Shown here one piece after another: positions 8,494 through 18,862 of a stretch of DNA of 64,000 bases. This DNA is from Allorhodopirellula heiligendammensis (GTDB lineage: Bacteria; Planctomycetota; Planctomycetia; Pirellulales; Pirellulaceae): contig NZ_SJPU01000002.1 in the NCBI RefSeq assembly GCF_007860105.1, positions 857,739 through 921,738 of the forward strand, read 5' to 3'. The notes beneath the pieces were generated by a model that saw only the letters and a list, made by a program, of their open reading frames with translations, was not told where the DNA came from and did not search any database. Each line of letters opens with the position of its first letter. Position 1 is the stretch's first letter. The translations under genes and the position numbers were made by a program.

Positions 8494-9405
8494 ATGTCAG
8501 ATTACAGCCTCACTCACTTGAGACAGCTCGAGGCCGAGAGCATCCAGATTTTCCGCGAAGTCGTGGCGGAATTCGACAAGCCGGTGATGCTGTACTCGAT
8601 CGGTAAGGACTCTGCCGTGCTGTTGCGGTTAGCCCTCAAGGCGTTCCACCCAGGCAAGCTGCCCTTCCCGCTATTGCATGTCGACACGACCTATAAGTTC
8701 AAGGACATGATCGAGCATCGCGAAAATTACGTTCGCGGCGAACTCGGTCTGGATGTGCTCGTGCATATCAATTCGGAAGCGCTCAAACTCAATATCCATC
8801 CCTGGGAAGATAGCGAGCGGCACACGGAATTGATGAAAACCGACGCGCTCAAAGCCGCCCTCGATAAGTATCAGTTCGATGCAGCCTTCGGTGGTGCCCG
8901 CCGCGACGAGGAGAAAAGTCGGGCGAAGGAGCGCGTCTTCAGTTTCCGGGATAAATCGCACCGCTGGGATCCGAAAAACCAACGCCCTGAGCTGTGGAAT
9001 CTGTACAACGGACGGGTCAATAAAGGGGAGTCGATCCGCGTCTTCCCGATGAGCAACTGGACCGAGCTGGATGTGTGGCAGTACATCCATTTGGAAAACA
9101 TTCCGATCGTCCCGCTGTATCTGTCGGCACCTCGCCGGGTCGTTCGTCGCGATGGCGTGTTGTTGATGCGAGATGACGAGCGGATGCCGCTGCTTCCTGG
9201 CGAAGTCGAAGAAACCAAAATGGTCCGCTTTCGCACGCTCGGCTGCTACCCGCTCTCGGGCGCCGTGGAAAGCGAAGCGACGACGCTCCCTGAAGTCATC
9301 CAAGAAATGTTGCTAACCCGCACGAGTGAGCGTCAGGGCCGTGTGATTGACCAAGACGAAGGCGGCGTTGGCATGCAGAAGAAAAAAGAACGCGGCTATT
9401 TTTGA
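8494..9405 (+). CDS. cysD: Sulfate adenylyltransferase small subunit CysD
   Basis: The catalytic subunit of ATP sulfurylase, 303 residues, a common length. It is a PP-loop enzyme with [13 protein letters not shown] (about 34-46), followed by HVDTTYKF and [16 protein letters not shown]. The C-terminal part includes [21 protein letters not shown] and RTLGCYPL, typical of CysD. It makes adenosine 5'-phosphosulfate from ATP and sulfate in complex with CysN. cysNC follows after 235 bp in the same direction, so one transcript is likely. Confidence 0.97.
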   Translation: MSDYSLTHLRQLEAESIQIFREVVAEFDKPVMLYSIGKDSAVLLRLALKAFHPGKLPFPLLHVDTTYKFKDMIEHRENYVRGELGLDVLVHINSEALKLNIHPWEDSERHTELMKTDALKAALDKYQFDAAFGGARRDEEKSRAKERVFSFRDKSHRWDPKNQRPELWNLYNGRVNKGESIRVFPMSNWTELDVWQYIHLENIPIVPLYLSAPRRVVRRDGVLLMRDDERMPLLPGEVEETKMVRFRTLGCYPLSGAVESEATTLPEVIQEMLLTRTSERQGRVIDQDEGGVGMQKKKERGYF

Positions 9406-9640
9406 GCGGCGCCGCCGTTGCCAGCTATCAGCGTCGAGCTGACAGCCAAGTGCGGACCATGTGTTTACTCGCCGCTGAATCGTTTTTCGTACAGAATTGA
9501 GCCCATCGCTAGTCACGAACCGCTATTTGCGAGTGGCTAACGGAGTGTCGCTATTAGCAATCCGCTCGTAGCTCAGAACCATCCATCACCAACTTGTTTT
9601 TAGCTAGCAGCTAGAAGCGAACAGCTAGTAGCTACCAAAA
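9406..9640. repeat. TAGC-rich repeats between cysD and cysNC
   Basis: The second half of this spacer is built from imperfect copies of short words: CGCTATTAGCAATCCGCTCGT (from 9550), TTAGCTAGCAGCTAG (from 9600) and CAGCTAGTAGCTACC (from 9622). Close variants occur at 3319, 6620 and 6640. The copies can form small hairpins. No gene is present. Confidence 0.55.
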
Positions 9641-11581
9641 ATGTCACATCAATCTGATCTCATCGCGACTGACATCGACGCCTATCTGAAACAGCATGAG
9701 CAGAAGCAGCTGCTGCGTTTCATTACCTGTGGTAGCGTCGATGATGGCAAGAGCACGCTGATCGGGCGTCTGCTCTACGATTCCAAGCTGGTTTACGAAG
9801 ACGAACTCGCTAAAGTCCAAAGTGATTCGGTGCGTCAGGGCTCTGTCGCAGGCGGATTTGATCCGGCGTTGTTCATGGACGGGCTGAAGGAAGAACGCGA
9901 GCAGGGCATCACGATCGACGTGGCCTATCGATATTTTAGCACCGCCAAGCGTAAGTTCATTATCGCGGACACGCCCGGGCACGAGCAGTACACCCGCAAT
10001 ATGGCGACGGGAGCGAGCACCGCGGATCTCGCCATCATCCTCATCGACGCCCGTCATGGCGTGCTGACCCAGACGCGCAGGCACTCGTTCATTGTCTCGT
10101 TGTTGGGGATTCGACACGTCGTCGTGGCAATCAACAAGATGGACCTCGTCGACTTTAGCGAAGAACGCTTTGAAGAAATTTGTGCGGAATACCGGTCCTT
10201 TGCGGCGCGGCTGGACCTGCCCGATTTGAATTTCATTCCGATCAGTGCTCTCAATGGAGATAATGTCGTTGATCGCAGTCCCGCGTCGCCGTGGTACAAC
10301 GGTTCGACACTGATGAACTTCCTCGAGACCGTTAACATCGGTTCGGATCGAAACCTGCAAGACTTCCGTTTGCCGGTGCAATACGTGAACCGTCCGAACC
10401 TGAATTTCCGAGGTTTTTGTGGCACGATCTCGTCGGGCATCATTCGTGCTGGCGATGAGATCATGGTGCTGCCGAGTCGGCAGAAGTCCAAGATTAAGCA
10501 GATCGTTACTTATGACGGAGACATCGAGGAAGCCTTCGCGCCCATGTCGATCACACTGACGTTTGAAGATGAGATCGATGCCAGTCGTGGAGACATGATT
10601 GTGCGCAGCGGCAACGTGCCTCGCAGTGATTCAAATGTCGAAGCGATGCTGGTCTGGATGGGTGAAGAAGCCATGGTGCCGGGCAAGACGTACCTTGTCA
10701 AACACACCACCCGTACTCTGCCGGGCAATGTGCAGACGCTGAAATACCAAGTAGATGTCAACACGCTGCACCGAACGCCTGCACCCACGCTCGAACTGAA
10801 CGAGATTGGCCGCGTGGCGATCGAGTTATCGGCCCCCGTTCAGTTTGACCCCTACCGCCGCAATCGATCGACCGGAGCGTTTATTCTGGTCGACCGGATC
10901 ACGAATGCCACGGTCGCTGCGGGAATGATTCTCGATCGCGGAGCAACCGGCAAAACTCGGTCGGTGTGGGACGACGACATTGAGGCGGCAACGGATACCG
11001 AGGGTGAAGTCTCCACAGTATCGACCGAAGAGCGAGCCGCCCGCTTTGGGCAGAAACCCGTCACCGTGCTACTGACAGGCCTGACCGGCAGTGGCAAGAC
11101 CTCGATCGCGAAAACGGTCGAGCGGAAGCTCTTCGATCGCGGCCGCGCTGTCGCCGTTATCGACGGGGAGCAGATGCGCCGGGGACTCAGTCTCGATCTC
11201 GGCTTCACTGCCGAAGACCGCAGCGAGAACCTGCGTCGTGGTGGTCACCTGGCTCACGCGCTCAACGATGCGGGCTTGATCTGCATGGCAGCGATGGTGG
11301 CCCCTGCCGAAGACGTTCGTCAGAAGGTTGGCAAGCTGATTGGCGACGCCCGCTATCTGGTCGTGCATGTGGCCACGCCCCTCGCCGTCTGCCGCAAACA
11401 GGATACGAAGGGGCAGTACGCCAAGGCTGATGCCGGCGAGTTGCTCAACTTCCCAGGGGTGACTGCTGACTACGAAACACCCACGTCACCTGATCTCGTC
11501 GTCGATCCCTCTGAATCATCCGTGGGCGCCTGTGCCGATGCGGTGATCGAACTCTTAACGACTCGCGGATTTGTGAAATGA
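9641..11581 (+). CDS. cysNC: Bifunctional sulfate adenylyltransferase large subunit / APS kinase
   Basis: A 646-residue fusion. The CysN part (1 to about 445) is an EF-Tu-like GTPase with [28 protein letters not shown] and NKMD. The CysC part (about 475-646) is an APS kinase with the P-loop [27 protein letters not shown] and [16 protein letters not shown] hydrolysis drives ATP sulfurylase, and APS kinase then makes PAPS. The linker (about 445-472) is acidic. The stop overlaps the next ATG as ATGA, which couples it to the M3 peptidase. PAPS may feed cysteine synthesis or sulfotransferases; the window does not decide which. Confidence 0.97.
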   Translation: MSHQSDLIATDIDAYLKQHEQKQLLRFITCGSVDDGKSTLIGRLLYDSKLVYEDELAKVQSDSVRQGSVAGGFDPALFMDGLKEEREQGITIDVAYRYFSTAKRKFIIADTPGHEQYTRNMATGASTADLAIILIDARHGVLTQTRRHSFIVSLLGIRHVVVAINKMDLVDFSEERFEEICAEYRSFAARLDLPDLNFIPISALNGDNVVDRSPASPWYNGSTLMNFLETVNIGSDRNLQDFRLPVQYVNRPNLNFRGFCGTISSGIIRAGDEIMVLPSRQKSKIKQIVTYDGDIEEAFAPMSITLTFEDEIDASRGDMIVRSGNVPRSDSNVEAMLVWMGEEAMVPGKTYLVKHTTRTLPGNVQTLKYQVDVNTLHRTPAPTLELNEIGRVAIELSAPVQFDPYRRNRSTGAFILVDRITNATVAAGMILDRGATGKTRSVWDDDIEAATDTEGEVSTVSTEERAARFGQKPVTVLLTGLTGSGKTSIAKTVERKLFDRGRAVAVIDGEQMRRGLSLDLGFTAEDRSENLRRGGHLAHALNDAGLICMAAMVAPAEDVRQKVGKLIGDARYLVVHVATPLAVCRKQDTKGQYAKADAGELLNFPGVTADYETPTSPDLVVDPSESSVGACADAVIELLTTRGFVK

Positions 11582-13836
11582 AATTCGATATCGTTCGCGT
11601 GCTCAGTGTGACCACTGTGCTGCTGGCTTTGAACTACCACCCTTGTCTGGCTGGTCCGCCTGCGACGCGGGCCGATTCCGATCCACCGGCCCCCATTGAG
11701 CAGACTGTGACTGACATCTCGAATCACAAGAACACCGCACACGCCTCAACAATGCTCGATTCGTGGACGGGACCGTACGGTGGCGTGCCGCCTTTCCGCT
11801 CCGTTCGCGTCGACGAATTCTCAGCAGCGTTTGACGTCGCGATCGAGCAGGCTCAACGCGACATCGACGCGATCGCCAATAATCCTGAGCCCGCGACTTT
11901 TGCAAATACGCTCTTGGCACTCGAGACCGCTGGCGAGTCACTCGATCGGCTCGAAACCCTATTCGATGTTCATGCATCGAACCTCAACGTCGGTCCAATC
12001 CCCGACCTTGAGCGAGAGGTGACCCCTAAGCTCGCTGCTCACTCGGACAACATCACGCAGAACAAAGAGCTGTTCGCGCGGATCGAGGCGGTGCACCAAG
12101 ATGTGTTCGATAACAAGACCGTTGAGCTGCAGCCAGATGCTCGGCGGTTGCTCGACGAGACCTACAAAGGTTTCATTCGCAGTGGTGCAAAGTTGTCTGA
12201 TGCTGACAAGTCGAAGCTGTCTCAGATCAACGCTCGTTTGGCACGGCTGTTCACCGATTTCAACCAGAATGTGCTCGAAGAAGAAAAACGGCATGTGACC
12301 TGGATCGACTCACCCGCAGACCTCGCAGGGCTGTCTGATTCGACGATCGCGGCGATGGCTGACGCTGCGAAAGAAAAGGGCGGCCAAGCGGCGTACGCGG
12401 TCACCAACACGCGTTCCTCGATGGATCCGTTTTTGACCTATGCCGAAAACCGGGCGCTGCGTGAACAGGTTTGGCGTCACTACTACTACCGCTGCGATAA
12501 CGGCGGCGAATTCGATAATAAAAACATCATCCGCGAGATTTTGCATCTCCGTAGCCAGCGCGCCCAACTGCTCGGTTATCCCTCCCATGCTCATTGGCGC
12601 ATGGAGTCGACGATGGCCGCCAAGCCTGAGGCGGCGATGGAATTGATGATGCAGGTTTGGGAGCCCGCGATCGCGCGGGTGGCTAACGAGGTCGCCGATA
12701 TGCAGCGCATCGTCGATGCCGAGGTCGCCGCCAACGGCACGCAACCCTTCGCGATCGCGCCATGGGATTATCGCTTCTACGCCGAGAAAGTCCGTAAAGA
12801 AAAATACGACCTCGACATGGCAGAAGTCCGCCCGTACCTGCAGCTCGACAAGATGCGTGAAGCGATGATGTACTGCGCCGAGCGATTGTTCGGCTTGCAT
12901 TTCGAACGCGTCTCCGGTCTGCCTACTTTCCATCCCGATGTGACGGTCTACGAGGTCACTCGCGATGGTGAACATGTTGGTTTGTTCTATCTCGATCCGT
13001 TCGCCCGCGAAGGCAAACGCAGCGGTGCCTGGATGACCGACTATCGTGAACAGTCGGGCACGGGGCTGGCTGAGTCGGATACAAATATTCCTGTGAAGAC
13101 ACCGATCGTTTCCAATAATAGCAACTTCATCCCAGTCTCCGGTGAAGGGCCGATCCTGATCTCGTGGGACGATGCGACGACGTTGTTTCATGAGTTCGGC
13201 CATGCACTGCATGGTCTCTCTAGCGATGTGCGATATCCATCCCAGTCCGGGACCAATGTGGCTCGTGACTTCGTTGAATTCCCCTCGCAGATTCTTGAGC
13301 ACTGGTTGTCGACGCCGGAGGTGCTCAGCAAGTTTGCGACGCACTACGAAACCGGCGAGCCGATGCCCGCGGAACTGCTTGAGAAAATCGAGCGGTCGTC
13401 GAAGTTCAATAGCGGGTTTGATACGACGGAGTATCTCGCTTGTGCAATTCTCGATATGAAGCTGCACGAAATGAATGCAGCGAATATCGACATCAGTGAA
13501 TTCGAAGCCGATGAGCTGGCCGCAATTGGCATGCCTGATGAGTTGCCGATGCGTCACCGGTTGCCTCACTTCAGTCACCTGTTCAGTAGCGATGCCTACT
13601 CGGCGGGGTACTACAGCTATTTGTGGAGCGACGCGTTGACAGCTGACGCTGCGGAGATGTTTGAGCAAGCCGATGGGAAATATTTCGACGCCACCGTCGC
13701 ACAAAAACTAAACGACCACGTTCTGAGCGTTGGCGACACGATCGACCCCGCGGAAACATATCGCGAATTTCGCGGTCGCGATGTCGACACCGACGCGCTG
13801 CTGCGAAAACGCGGGTTCGCGCCCGCAAAACCGTAA
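11578..13836 (+). CDS. Exported M3-family metallopeptidase (oligopeptidase A/Dcp-like)
   Basis: A zinc peptidase of 752 residues. The N-terminus is a signal peptide ([17 protein letters not shown]) followed by a variable linker to about residue 60. The active site reads [15 protein letters not shown], with the third zinc ligand in the following RDFVEFPSQ helix. Sequence around [11 protein letters not shown] and [26 protein letters not shown] is characteristic of dipeptidyl carboxypeptidase and oligopeptidase A. It probably degrades oligopeptides in the periplasm. The start ATG overlaps the cysNC stop, so it is co-translated with sulfate activation, a partnership with no clear functional link. 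Confidence 0.92.
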   Translation: MKFDIVRVLSVTTVLLALNYHPCLAGPPATRADSDPPAPIEQTVTDISNHKNTAHASTMLDSWTGPYGGVPPFRSVRVDEFSAAFDVAIEQAQRDIDAIANNPEPATFANTLLALETAGESLDRLETLFDVHASNLNVGPIPDLEREVTPKLAAHSDNITQNKELFARIEAVHQDVFDNKTVELQPDARRLLDETYKGFIRSGAKLSDADKSKLSQINARLARLFTDFNQNVLEEEKRHVTWIDSPADLAGLSDSTIAAMADAAKEKGGQAAYAVTNTRSSMDPFLTYAENRALREQVWRHYYYRCDNGGEFDNKNIIREILHLRSQRAQLLGYPSHAHWRMESTMAAKPEAAMELMMQVWEPAIARVANEVADMQRIVDAEVAANGTQPFAIAPWDYRFYAEKVRKEKYDLDMAEVRPYLQLDKMREAMMYCAERLFGLHFERVSGLPTFHPDVTVYEVTRDGEHVGLFYLDPFAREGKRSGAWMTDYREQSGTGLAESDTNIPVKTPIVSNNSNFIPVSGEGPILISWDDATTLFHEFGHALHGLSSDVRYPSQSGTNVARDFVEFPSQILEHWLSTPEVLSKFATHYETGEPMPAELLEKIERSSKFNSGFDTTEYLACAILDMKLHEMNAANIDISEFEADELAAIGMPDELPMRHRLPHFSHLFSSDAYSAGYYSYLWSDALTADAAEMFEQADGKYFDATVAQKLNDHVLSVGDTIDPAETYREFRGRDVDTDALLRKRGFAPAKP

Positions 13837-13871
13837 CTTGACTCTCTCACGTCCCACTGCCACCGCCATTC

Positions 13872-14090
13872 ATGCCTGATTCGATCGAACAACGCCTCAC
13901 CGATCTTGAGATTCAGCTGGCGCACATGCAACGGACCTGCGAGCAACTCAACGAGGTCGTGACGCACCTCTCGGTATCCGCTCAGTCGCGCGAACGTTTG
14001 ATGCAGCGGATGGTTGACCAGATCAAGGATCTCAAAGCCAACCTCCGCGACCCCGGTTCACCGAGCGACGAGAAGCCCCCACACTATTGA
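13872..14090 (+). CDS. slyX: SlyX family protein
   Basis: A 72-residue protein that is coiled coil over most of its length (IEQRLTDLEIQLAHMQRTCE and onward) and ends in EKPPHY, the SlyX signature. SlyX proteins are small conserved coiled coils of unknown function, named from a neighbour of slyD in enterobacteria. It follows the M3 peptidase gene by 35 bp and precedes the MoxR gene by 69 bp. Confidence 0.88.
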   Translation: MPDSIEQRLTDLEIQLAHMQRTCEQLNEVVTHLSVSAQSRERLMQRMVDQIKDLKANLRDPGSPSDEKPPHY

Positions 14091-14159
14091 TGTGTGTTAA
14101 AATCGTCTCGACCACACGCTCTTTTCAAATTCGGCTCTCTTCTCCCCAGGCGTTTATCC

Positions 14160-15161
14160 ATGTCGACCGTTGAAACGATGCAGGCCGATGCGGAGCAATT
14201 TCGAGCTCGCTATGCCGCCGTACGAGAGATGATCGGTCGGGTGATTGTCGGGCATACCGAAATCGTCGACGGTGTCCTGACCGCGATGCTGTGCCGTGGT
14301 CATTGTCTGCTGGAAGGTGTCCCGGGACTCGGCAAAACGATGTTGGTGCGGACGCTATCGGAAGTACTCGATTTGCAGTTCAGCCGTATCCAGTTCACTC
14401 CCGACCTGATGCCCGCAGATATTCTGGGCACGAACATGATCGTGGAAGAGGAGAGTGGTCGACGGAAATTTGAGTTTCAACGGGGGCCGGTGTTCACGCA
14501 AATCCTACTCGCCGACGAGATCAACCGAGCCACACCCAAGACCCAATCCGCGATGCTCGAGACGATGCAAGAAGGCACGGTCACCGCTGCGGGCACACGT
14601 TTCGAGCTTTCTCAGCCATTCTTCGTTTTGGCCACGCAAAATCCGATCGAGCAGGAAGGGACCTATCCACTGCCAGAGGCACAAATGGATCGCTTTCTGT
14701 TCAAACTCGTGGTGGGCTATTCATCGCGTGAGGAGCTCGGGACGATTGTCGACCGCACGACGCGAGGCGAGCAACCGGCGATCGAGAAAATCATGGACGG
14801 TGACGAGATCATCCGATGGCAGAAACTCGTGCGAGATGTCATTTTGGCACCTCATGTCCAAGACTACCTCGTGCGTTTGACGATGGCGACGCACCCGCAA
14901 GGGGCCCACAGCGTGCCGATCACCAATGAATACGTGCGGTGGGGTAGCAGCCCTCGGGGTGCCCAGACCCTGGCGTTGACCGCGAAGGTGCGAGCGTTGC
15001 TCGACGGCAGGTTTAATGTGTCCTTCGAGGACCTGCGGCGTGTTTTCTTGCCCGCCATGCGGCACCGCGTGCTGCTCAATTTCGAGGCCCAAGCCGAGGG
15101 GATCGAGCCGGATACGGTGTTGCTCGATATTCTCGAAAAGGTACCCGAGAAAGCTGACTGA
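14160..15161 (+). CDS. MoxR-family AAA+ ATPase
   Basis: An AAA+ ATPase of 333 residues from the ATG at 14160; an upstream GTG at 14094 would add 22 unrelated residues. Walker A is GVPGLGKT (about 48-55), Walker B is LLADEINRA, and the family-specific NPIEQEGTYPLPEAQMDRF follows, with the lid domain after it. MoxR ATPases act as chaperones, usually with VWA-domain and DUF58 proteins, to mature enzymes or envelope complexes. Those partners are usually adjacent but are absent here, so the target is unknown. Confidence 0.93.
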   Translation: MSTVETMQADAEQFRARYAAVREMIGRVIVGHTEIVDGVLTAMLCRGHCLLEGVPGLGKTMLVRTLSEVLDLQFSRIQFTPDLMPADILGTNMIVEEESGRRKFEFQRGPVFTQILLADEINRATPKTQSAMLETMQEGTVTAAGTRFELSQPFFVLATQNPIEQEGTYPLPEAQMDRFLFKLVVGYSSREELGTIVDRTTRGEQPAIEKIMDGDEIIRWQKLVRDVILAPHVQDYLVRLTMATHPQGAHSVPITNEYVRWGSSPRGAQTLALTAKVRALLDGRFNVSFEDLRRVFLPAMRHRVLLNFEAQAEGIEPDTVLLDILEKVPEKAD

Positions 15162-15218
15162 GCCCGACGCCCCACTCGCCGCTCACAAGACATTTTTAAT
15201 CATACTCAATGAAGTTAT

Positions 15219-15950
15219 ATGGCCAGTCCGAAATCTACCGAGATCAGTACCCCTTTACTCCGCCGTCTGCACCGCATCCATCAACAACGCGCCGACTTGG
15301 AGAGCCAAGCCCGACGCGGTCCCCTGCAGCTCAAGGCGGTCCAGGCTTCGATCGACGTTGCGACCCAAGCCGTCGACGCTGAAATCGCCGTGTTAAAGAA
15401 AGCACGCATGGTGTCGGATGAAAAACACTTGCAGCTGCAAACCCGCGAGGCACATGTCAGCCAACTCCAACGACGACTCAACGAAGCAGCTACCAATAAA
15501 GAATTTGCATTGCTCAAAGAGCAGATCGCCGCCGACGAGCAAGCCAACAGCGTGCAGAACGATGAAATCTTTGAGATCCTCGAACGCATCGATACACTCG
15601 AAGCTCAGCTCGCCCGCACGAAAGAGAAGTTAGCGGAGGTTGAAGCCGACGCCGCCAAACGGCGAGCTGAAATTGAAGATCGCCAGAAACGCGTTGCTAT
15701 TGATCTTGATCGCGTGGAAGTGCAGCTCGAAGAGGCCGAAACGTTGATTCCCGCTGCGGTGAAGGCTGACTACAAACGGCTGCTCGAAGCGCGTGGCGAG
15801 GAGGCGCTCGCTCCGATCGAAAACGAATCGTGCGGCGGTTGCTATCAGACGCTGACGACCCAGGTCGCCAACCAAGTCATGCTGTCCCAGCTTACTTATT
15901 GCCCGAACTGCAACGCCATGTTGTATCTACCCGAAGACCGATCCGTCTAA
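15219..15950 (+). CDS. Coiled-coil protein with C-terminal C4 zinc ribbon
   Basis: 243 residues. Residues about 10-180 form a long charged antiparallel coiled coil rich in Q, E, R and A. The C-terminus holds a zinc ribbon with ligand pairs CGGC (about 206-209) and CPNC (about 228-231). This build (DUF164, also called zf-RING_7) is widespread in bacteria, often near RNA genes or the RNase HI gene, and its role is not firmly known. It lies 57 bp after the MoxR gene. Confidence 0.85.
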   Translation: MASPKSTEISTPLLRRLHRIHQQRADLESQARRGPLQLKAVQASIDVATQAVDAEIAVLKKARMVSDEKHLQLQTREAHVSQLQRRLNEAATNKEFALLKEQIAADEQANSVQNDEIFEILERIDTLEAQLARTKEKLAEVEADAAKRRAEIEDRQKRVAIDLDRVEVQLEEAETLIPAAVKADYKRLLEARGEEALAPIENESCGGCYQTLTTQVANQVMLSQLTYCPNCNAMLYLPEDRSV

Positions 15951-16453
15951 GGCGATCCAGCTTCGATACTGGTTGCGTTACCAGCTTTTAGCTTGAGATC
16001 AATCCAAGCCTAAAATTGAATCTGCCCCGACGCGTTGTCGTAGATTCTGCCGGAATGAACTGCCTGCCGTAGGCGAGCGCGACAAACGGCTGTACTTACT
16101 ACGCCTCTGGCACAGGTCGGTTGCGCGCAGTCCGGCGTTTTGAGTGCCAACGAGCACGCACACCACAAGCACACATGACGCCGAGCGTATTCTTCGTGCA
16201 ATTCCGCCTGGAAGATACATCTTTCCGTCCGCAAAAATAATCATTTCCTATAGAATCGCCAGTCTTTCGATACTACTTCGTGCTTATCAACAGCCAATCA
16301 GTATTGGATCAATTTGAGTCTACTGTGAGACCCAGAAGCCCACGCCTGGCAAGCGACTGAGACCGTTCAGAGAGTGGATTTCTAAGCGAGCGAGCCAGGG
16401 GGTGCTGGCGTGAGTCGGCCTTGGGTGAGTACTTTTGGAGAACGCCCCTGCTC
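15951..16453. other. Convergent intergenic region, possible remnant repeat
   Basis: About 500 bp between two convergent genes. Frames of 74-81 codons exist on the minus strand (15999-16244), but their cysteine- and arginine-rich translations look like neither a family nor normal coding. TAGATTCTGCCGGAATGAA near 16041 holds a small palindrome. I could not match the region to RNase P RNA, tmRNA or SRP RNA. Confidence 0.35.
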
Positions 16454-17323
16454 TCATTTGCTGTCGCCCAGTTGCAGCAATACGTTCCCCGAGTTCGGGA
16501 TCACATCGACCGATGCTCCCGACTCAATCAGTTGGTTGATCTCCATGACTTCGAGGACGGTATCGAGCACCTCCGGATCATGTTTGGCGATCTCATTAAG
16601 CTGCTTGCCGACGATTTCGGGTCGAGCAGCAGCAGCCTCGGCCATTTTCTGACTGACCTTGAACGCCGTCTCGCTTTTGATCAGACCGACGCGGTTTTCT
16701 CCGTCCTGTTTCATGGCGCTGGTGACCTGTACCAATCGCTTGACCACTTTCTCGGTGATGTTGTGCACCATCTGCATGTCTGTGAACTCGACTTTGCGAA
16801 TGTAGACCGAACCGAGGCGATAGCCCCACTTTTCGGACAATGGCGAAACGGCCTGGCGTACTGTGCGACTAAGACTGTGCCGATTCTCAAGCATCGTTTC
16901 CATTTCGAGATTGCTCAGCGTCGAGATCGTTGAGCTGGTCACGTTGGCCTGCAGCGAACCATCAGGATTCGCGTTGGTGAACAGATAGGAGACGGGATCG
17001 GCCACTTGCATCTCGTACCAGATGCCGACACCCATCGGTGTCCCCTCCTCTGAGTTAACCATCTGACTTCGCAGGTAGTGTTGTCGCAGCGCGGTGCTGA
17101 CGACATAGCGTTTCCCAAAGAACGGGATCAACATCGCGCGAGGTCCAAAGATTGAAATCGGGAAATGCAGTCCAGGACGGGTGAGGGTTCCAATGACCTT
17201 GCCAAATAGAGTGAAGACCTGTGCTTCACACTCCTGAACACAGGTGTAAATACCGAACGCGCGGGCGAGGGTGAGTAACAGCGGGATGGTAACGAATCCA
17301 AAAACGAACAAAGCAATGTGCAT
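16454..17323 (-). CDS. SPFH/Band 7 membrane protein (HflC-like partner)
   Basis: 289 residues. One N-terminal membrane segment (ALFVFGFVTIPLLLTLA) is followed by an SPFH domain (about 30-200: LTRPGLHFPISIFGPRAM, WYEMQVADPVSYLF, LSRTVRQAVSPLSEKWGYRLGSV) and a helical tail (about 200-289) rich in K, E and A. SPFH proteins build ring- or dome-shaped membrane assemblies, for example HflK/HflC around FtsH or flotillin rafts. It is the second of two SPFH genes in one direction, 54 bp apart, which matches an HflK-HflC style heteromer. No protease gene is adjacent. Confidence 0.85.
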   Translation of the reverse strand: MHIALFVFGFVTIPLLLTLARAFGIYTCVQECEAQVFTLFGKVIGTLTRPGLHFPISIFGPRAMLIPFFGKRYVVSTALRQHYLRSQMVNSEEGTPMGVGIWYEMQVADPVSYLFTNANPDGSLQANVTSSTISTLSNLEMETMLENRHSLSRTVRQAVSPLSEKWGYRLGSVYIRKVEFTDMQMVHNITEKVVKRLVQVTSAMKQDGENRVGLIKSETAFKVSQKMAEAAAARPEIVGKQLNEIAKHDPEVLDTVLEVMEINQLIESGASVDVIPNSGNVLLQLGDSK

Positions 17324-17377
17324 GATAAAATCTTGATGGAAGGCAATGGTTGGGTCGAGTGAATTGAGTTGCGGCGG

Positions 17378-18400
17378 CTACGCACGCTGCGGTTTACTCA
17401 ACACGACGCGGGAGGCGAGACCATGCAGCGGCACACGCGAATTCCGCAGATATGCCTGTAGGCATTCCGAGCCACCCTCCTGCTTGATCGATGTGAGTGT
17501 GCCAGCGAGTTCTTGCAACGGGGCGACTTCCGCGTGGGCATTGTTGGTCGCGATTTCGACAGCGCGGGCGCTCATGGTAATCTGCTGTTCGGCGTCAGCC
17601 CGAGCCGTACTGATGTCTGCTGCCACTTGATTTCGCGTGCTATTGATGGCTGAGAGGGCGCGGTCAACTTCCTGTGGTGGATCGATCTCGGTAATCAAAG
17701 CCGCATCGAGCTCAATACCGTACCGACCTGTTGTCGATCGACACTGCTCTTCCATGTACTGGTTTAGCAGCGGCAGGTTTTTGCGTAAATCATTGATCGA
17801 CACGCCGTCAGAAAGGTCCACCGAACTGCTGCGTGAGGCACCTTCGGGAGCCTCGTCCTCAATTTCCGTGCTAAGGAGACTCGCGCCCTTCGGGTCTACA
17901 AAGTTCGCGATCCGTTCCCGCATGACGGACACAAAAAATCCCATCACATGTTCGAGTGGACTCTTCACGCCGAACAGAAATGGATAAAGATTGCTCTCAC
18001 TGACTCGATAGCGAATCTGCCCATTGACGCCGGTGGTGAGGTTGTCTTTCGTGACCGCTTCGATTGTTTCTTGACGCTTGGACGGGTCCCAGGCGAGATC
18101 AACGGCTTGGGTAGCCACGTCAACTCGATGGACCGTCTCCCAAGGCAACTTGAAGTACGGTCCCCCTGGCCCAATCACGCGTACTTGGGGGTAGGTGTAT
18201 CGACGGCGCTCGTCCTCACTGAGCGATGGATCTAAGGGCGGAGCGATATCGGGGGACTCAGCAACCATGGGTAGTAGTTCGGCGGCTCCAAAGCGAGTCT
18301 TCACCGCGCGCTGATTGGGTGCCACGGTGTACAGGCACCCAGGCAATATTCGAACGGCAGCGTATGCCGCTAGACCGAGAAAAAACCAAGACAGAATCAT
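17378..18400 (-). CDS. SPFH/Band 7 membrane protein (HflK-like partner)
   Basis: 340 residues. A membrane segment lies at the N-terminus (WFFLGLAAYAAVRILPGCLY). The SPFH domain begins at VAPNQRAVKTRFG (about 27) and includes GPGGPYFKLPWETVHRVDV and LTTGVNGQIRYRV. A long tail follows with EIDPPQEVDRALSAINSTRN and an alanine-rich coiled coil (VAADISTARADAEQQ). The PP..V..A segment and the alanine-rich helix are typical of HflK, HflC and stomatins. A serine-rich insert near 205-220 looks disordered. It is the first gene of the SPFH pair. Confidence 0.86.
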   Translation of the reverse strand: MILSWFFLGLAAYAAVRILPGCLYTVAPNQRAVKTRFGAAELLPMVAESPDIAPPLDPSLSEDERRRYTYPQVRVIGPGGPYFKLPWETVHRVDVATQAVDLAWDPSKRQETIEAVTKDNLTTGVNGQIRYRVSESNLYPFLFGVKSPLEHVMGFFVSVMRERIANFVDPKGASLLSTEIEDEAPEGASRSSSVDLSDGVSINDLRKNLPLLNQYMEEQCRSTTGRYGIELDAALITEIDPPQEVDRALSAINSTRNQVAADISTARADAEQQITMSARAVEIATNNAHAEVAPLQELAGTLTSIKQEGGSECLQAYLRNSRVPLHGLASRVVLSKPQRA

Positions 18401-18862
18401 GCTGGATGCTCTTTGAGAAGGAAATGCGGAGGGTGGAGGGGCAACCTACCACCAATTCTAGTTCGCTGCGCAGGGAAGCTACCAAGTTCAGGCGTGAAAA
18501 CGACGCTGTCTAGGCGCGAATTCGTTTGCGGCGACGAGCGATCCAGGTGATTGCCTTCGCCACTGTCGCACGTTCATAGGCCCATCGGGTTCTGCCAGTG
18601 GTTTTCCAGCGGTGGGCCTGATGGGTGAGGTTTACCTAAGAACGCGGCCGCACCCGCCGGCGCCTCGGATGAACACTCCTCTGTACGGTCCAACTCGCTG
18701 CGCAGGCAGCACAATCGTTGCGACCAGATTCTCTTCGTTAATGATCAATCTCACCCGTGATGTCTGCCGATGACATCAGTGGTATGCCGCCACTGCGAGC
18801 TGAGTTGAGGAATTGCCTCGGGCTTTCTTATCAGTTCAGAGTTGCGGGCGCATCATCCGATC
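18401..18862. other. Divergent intergenic region upstream of the SPFH pair
   Basis: About 460 bp between divergent genes. AGGCCCA (18578-18584) and TGGGCCT (18613-18619) form a 7-bp stem, and two copies of a CTCGCTGCGCAGG-like word occur (near 18465 and 18700). I found no SRP RNA, 6S RNA or riboswitch signature. Promoters for both flanking genes are expected here. Confidence 0.35.

Noticed and set aside
12310-13704. 464-codon frame on the minus strand
   Set aside because: It is the antisense shadow of the M3 peptidase gene, which has full active-site motifs and a signal peptide.
15999-16244. Short overlapping minus-strand ORFs
   Set aside because: Two frames of 74-81 codons overlap each other, have cysteine- and arginine-rich random-looking translations and no start signal. 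They may be remnants of a repeat.
18571-18640. Possible SRP or other small structured RNA
   Set aside because: A 7-bp stem is present, but the conserved SRP RNA loop bases are missing.
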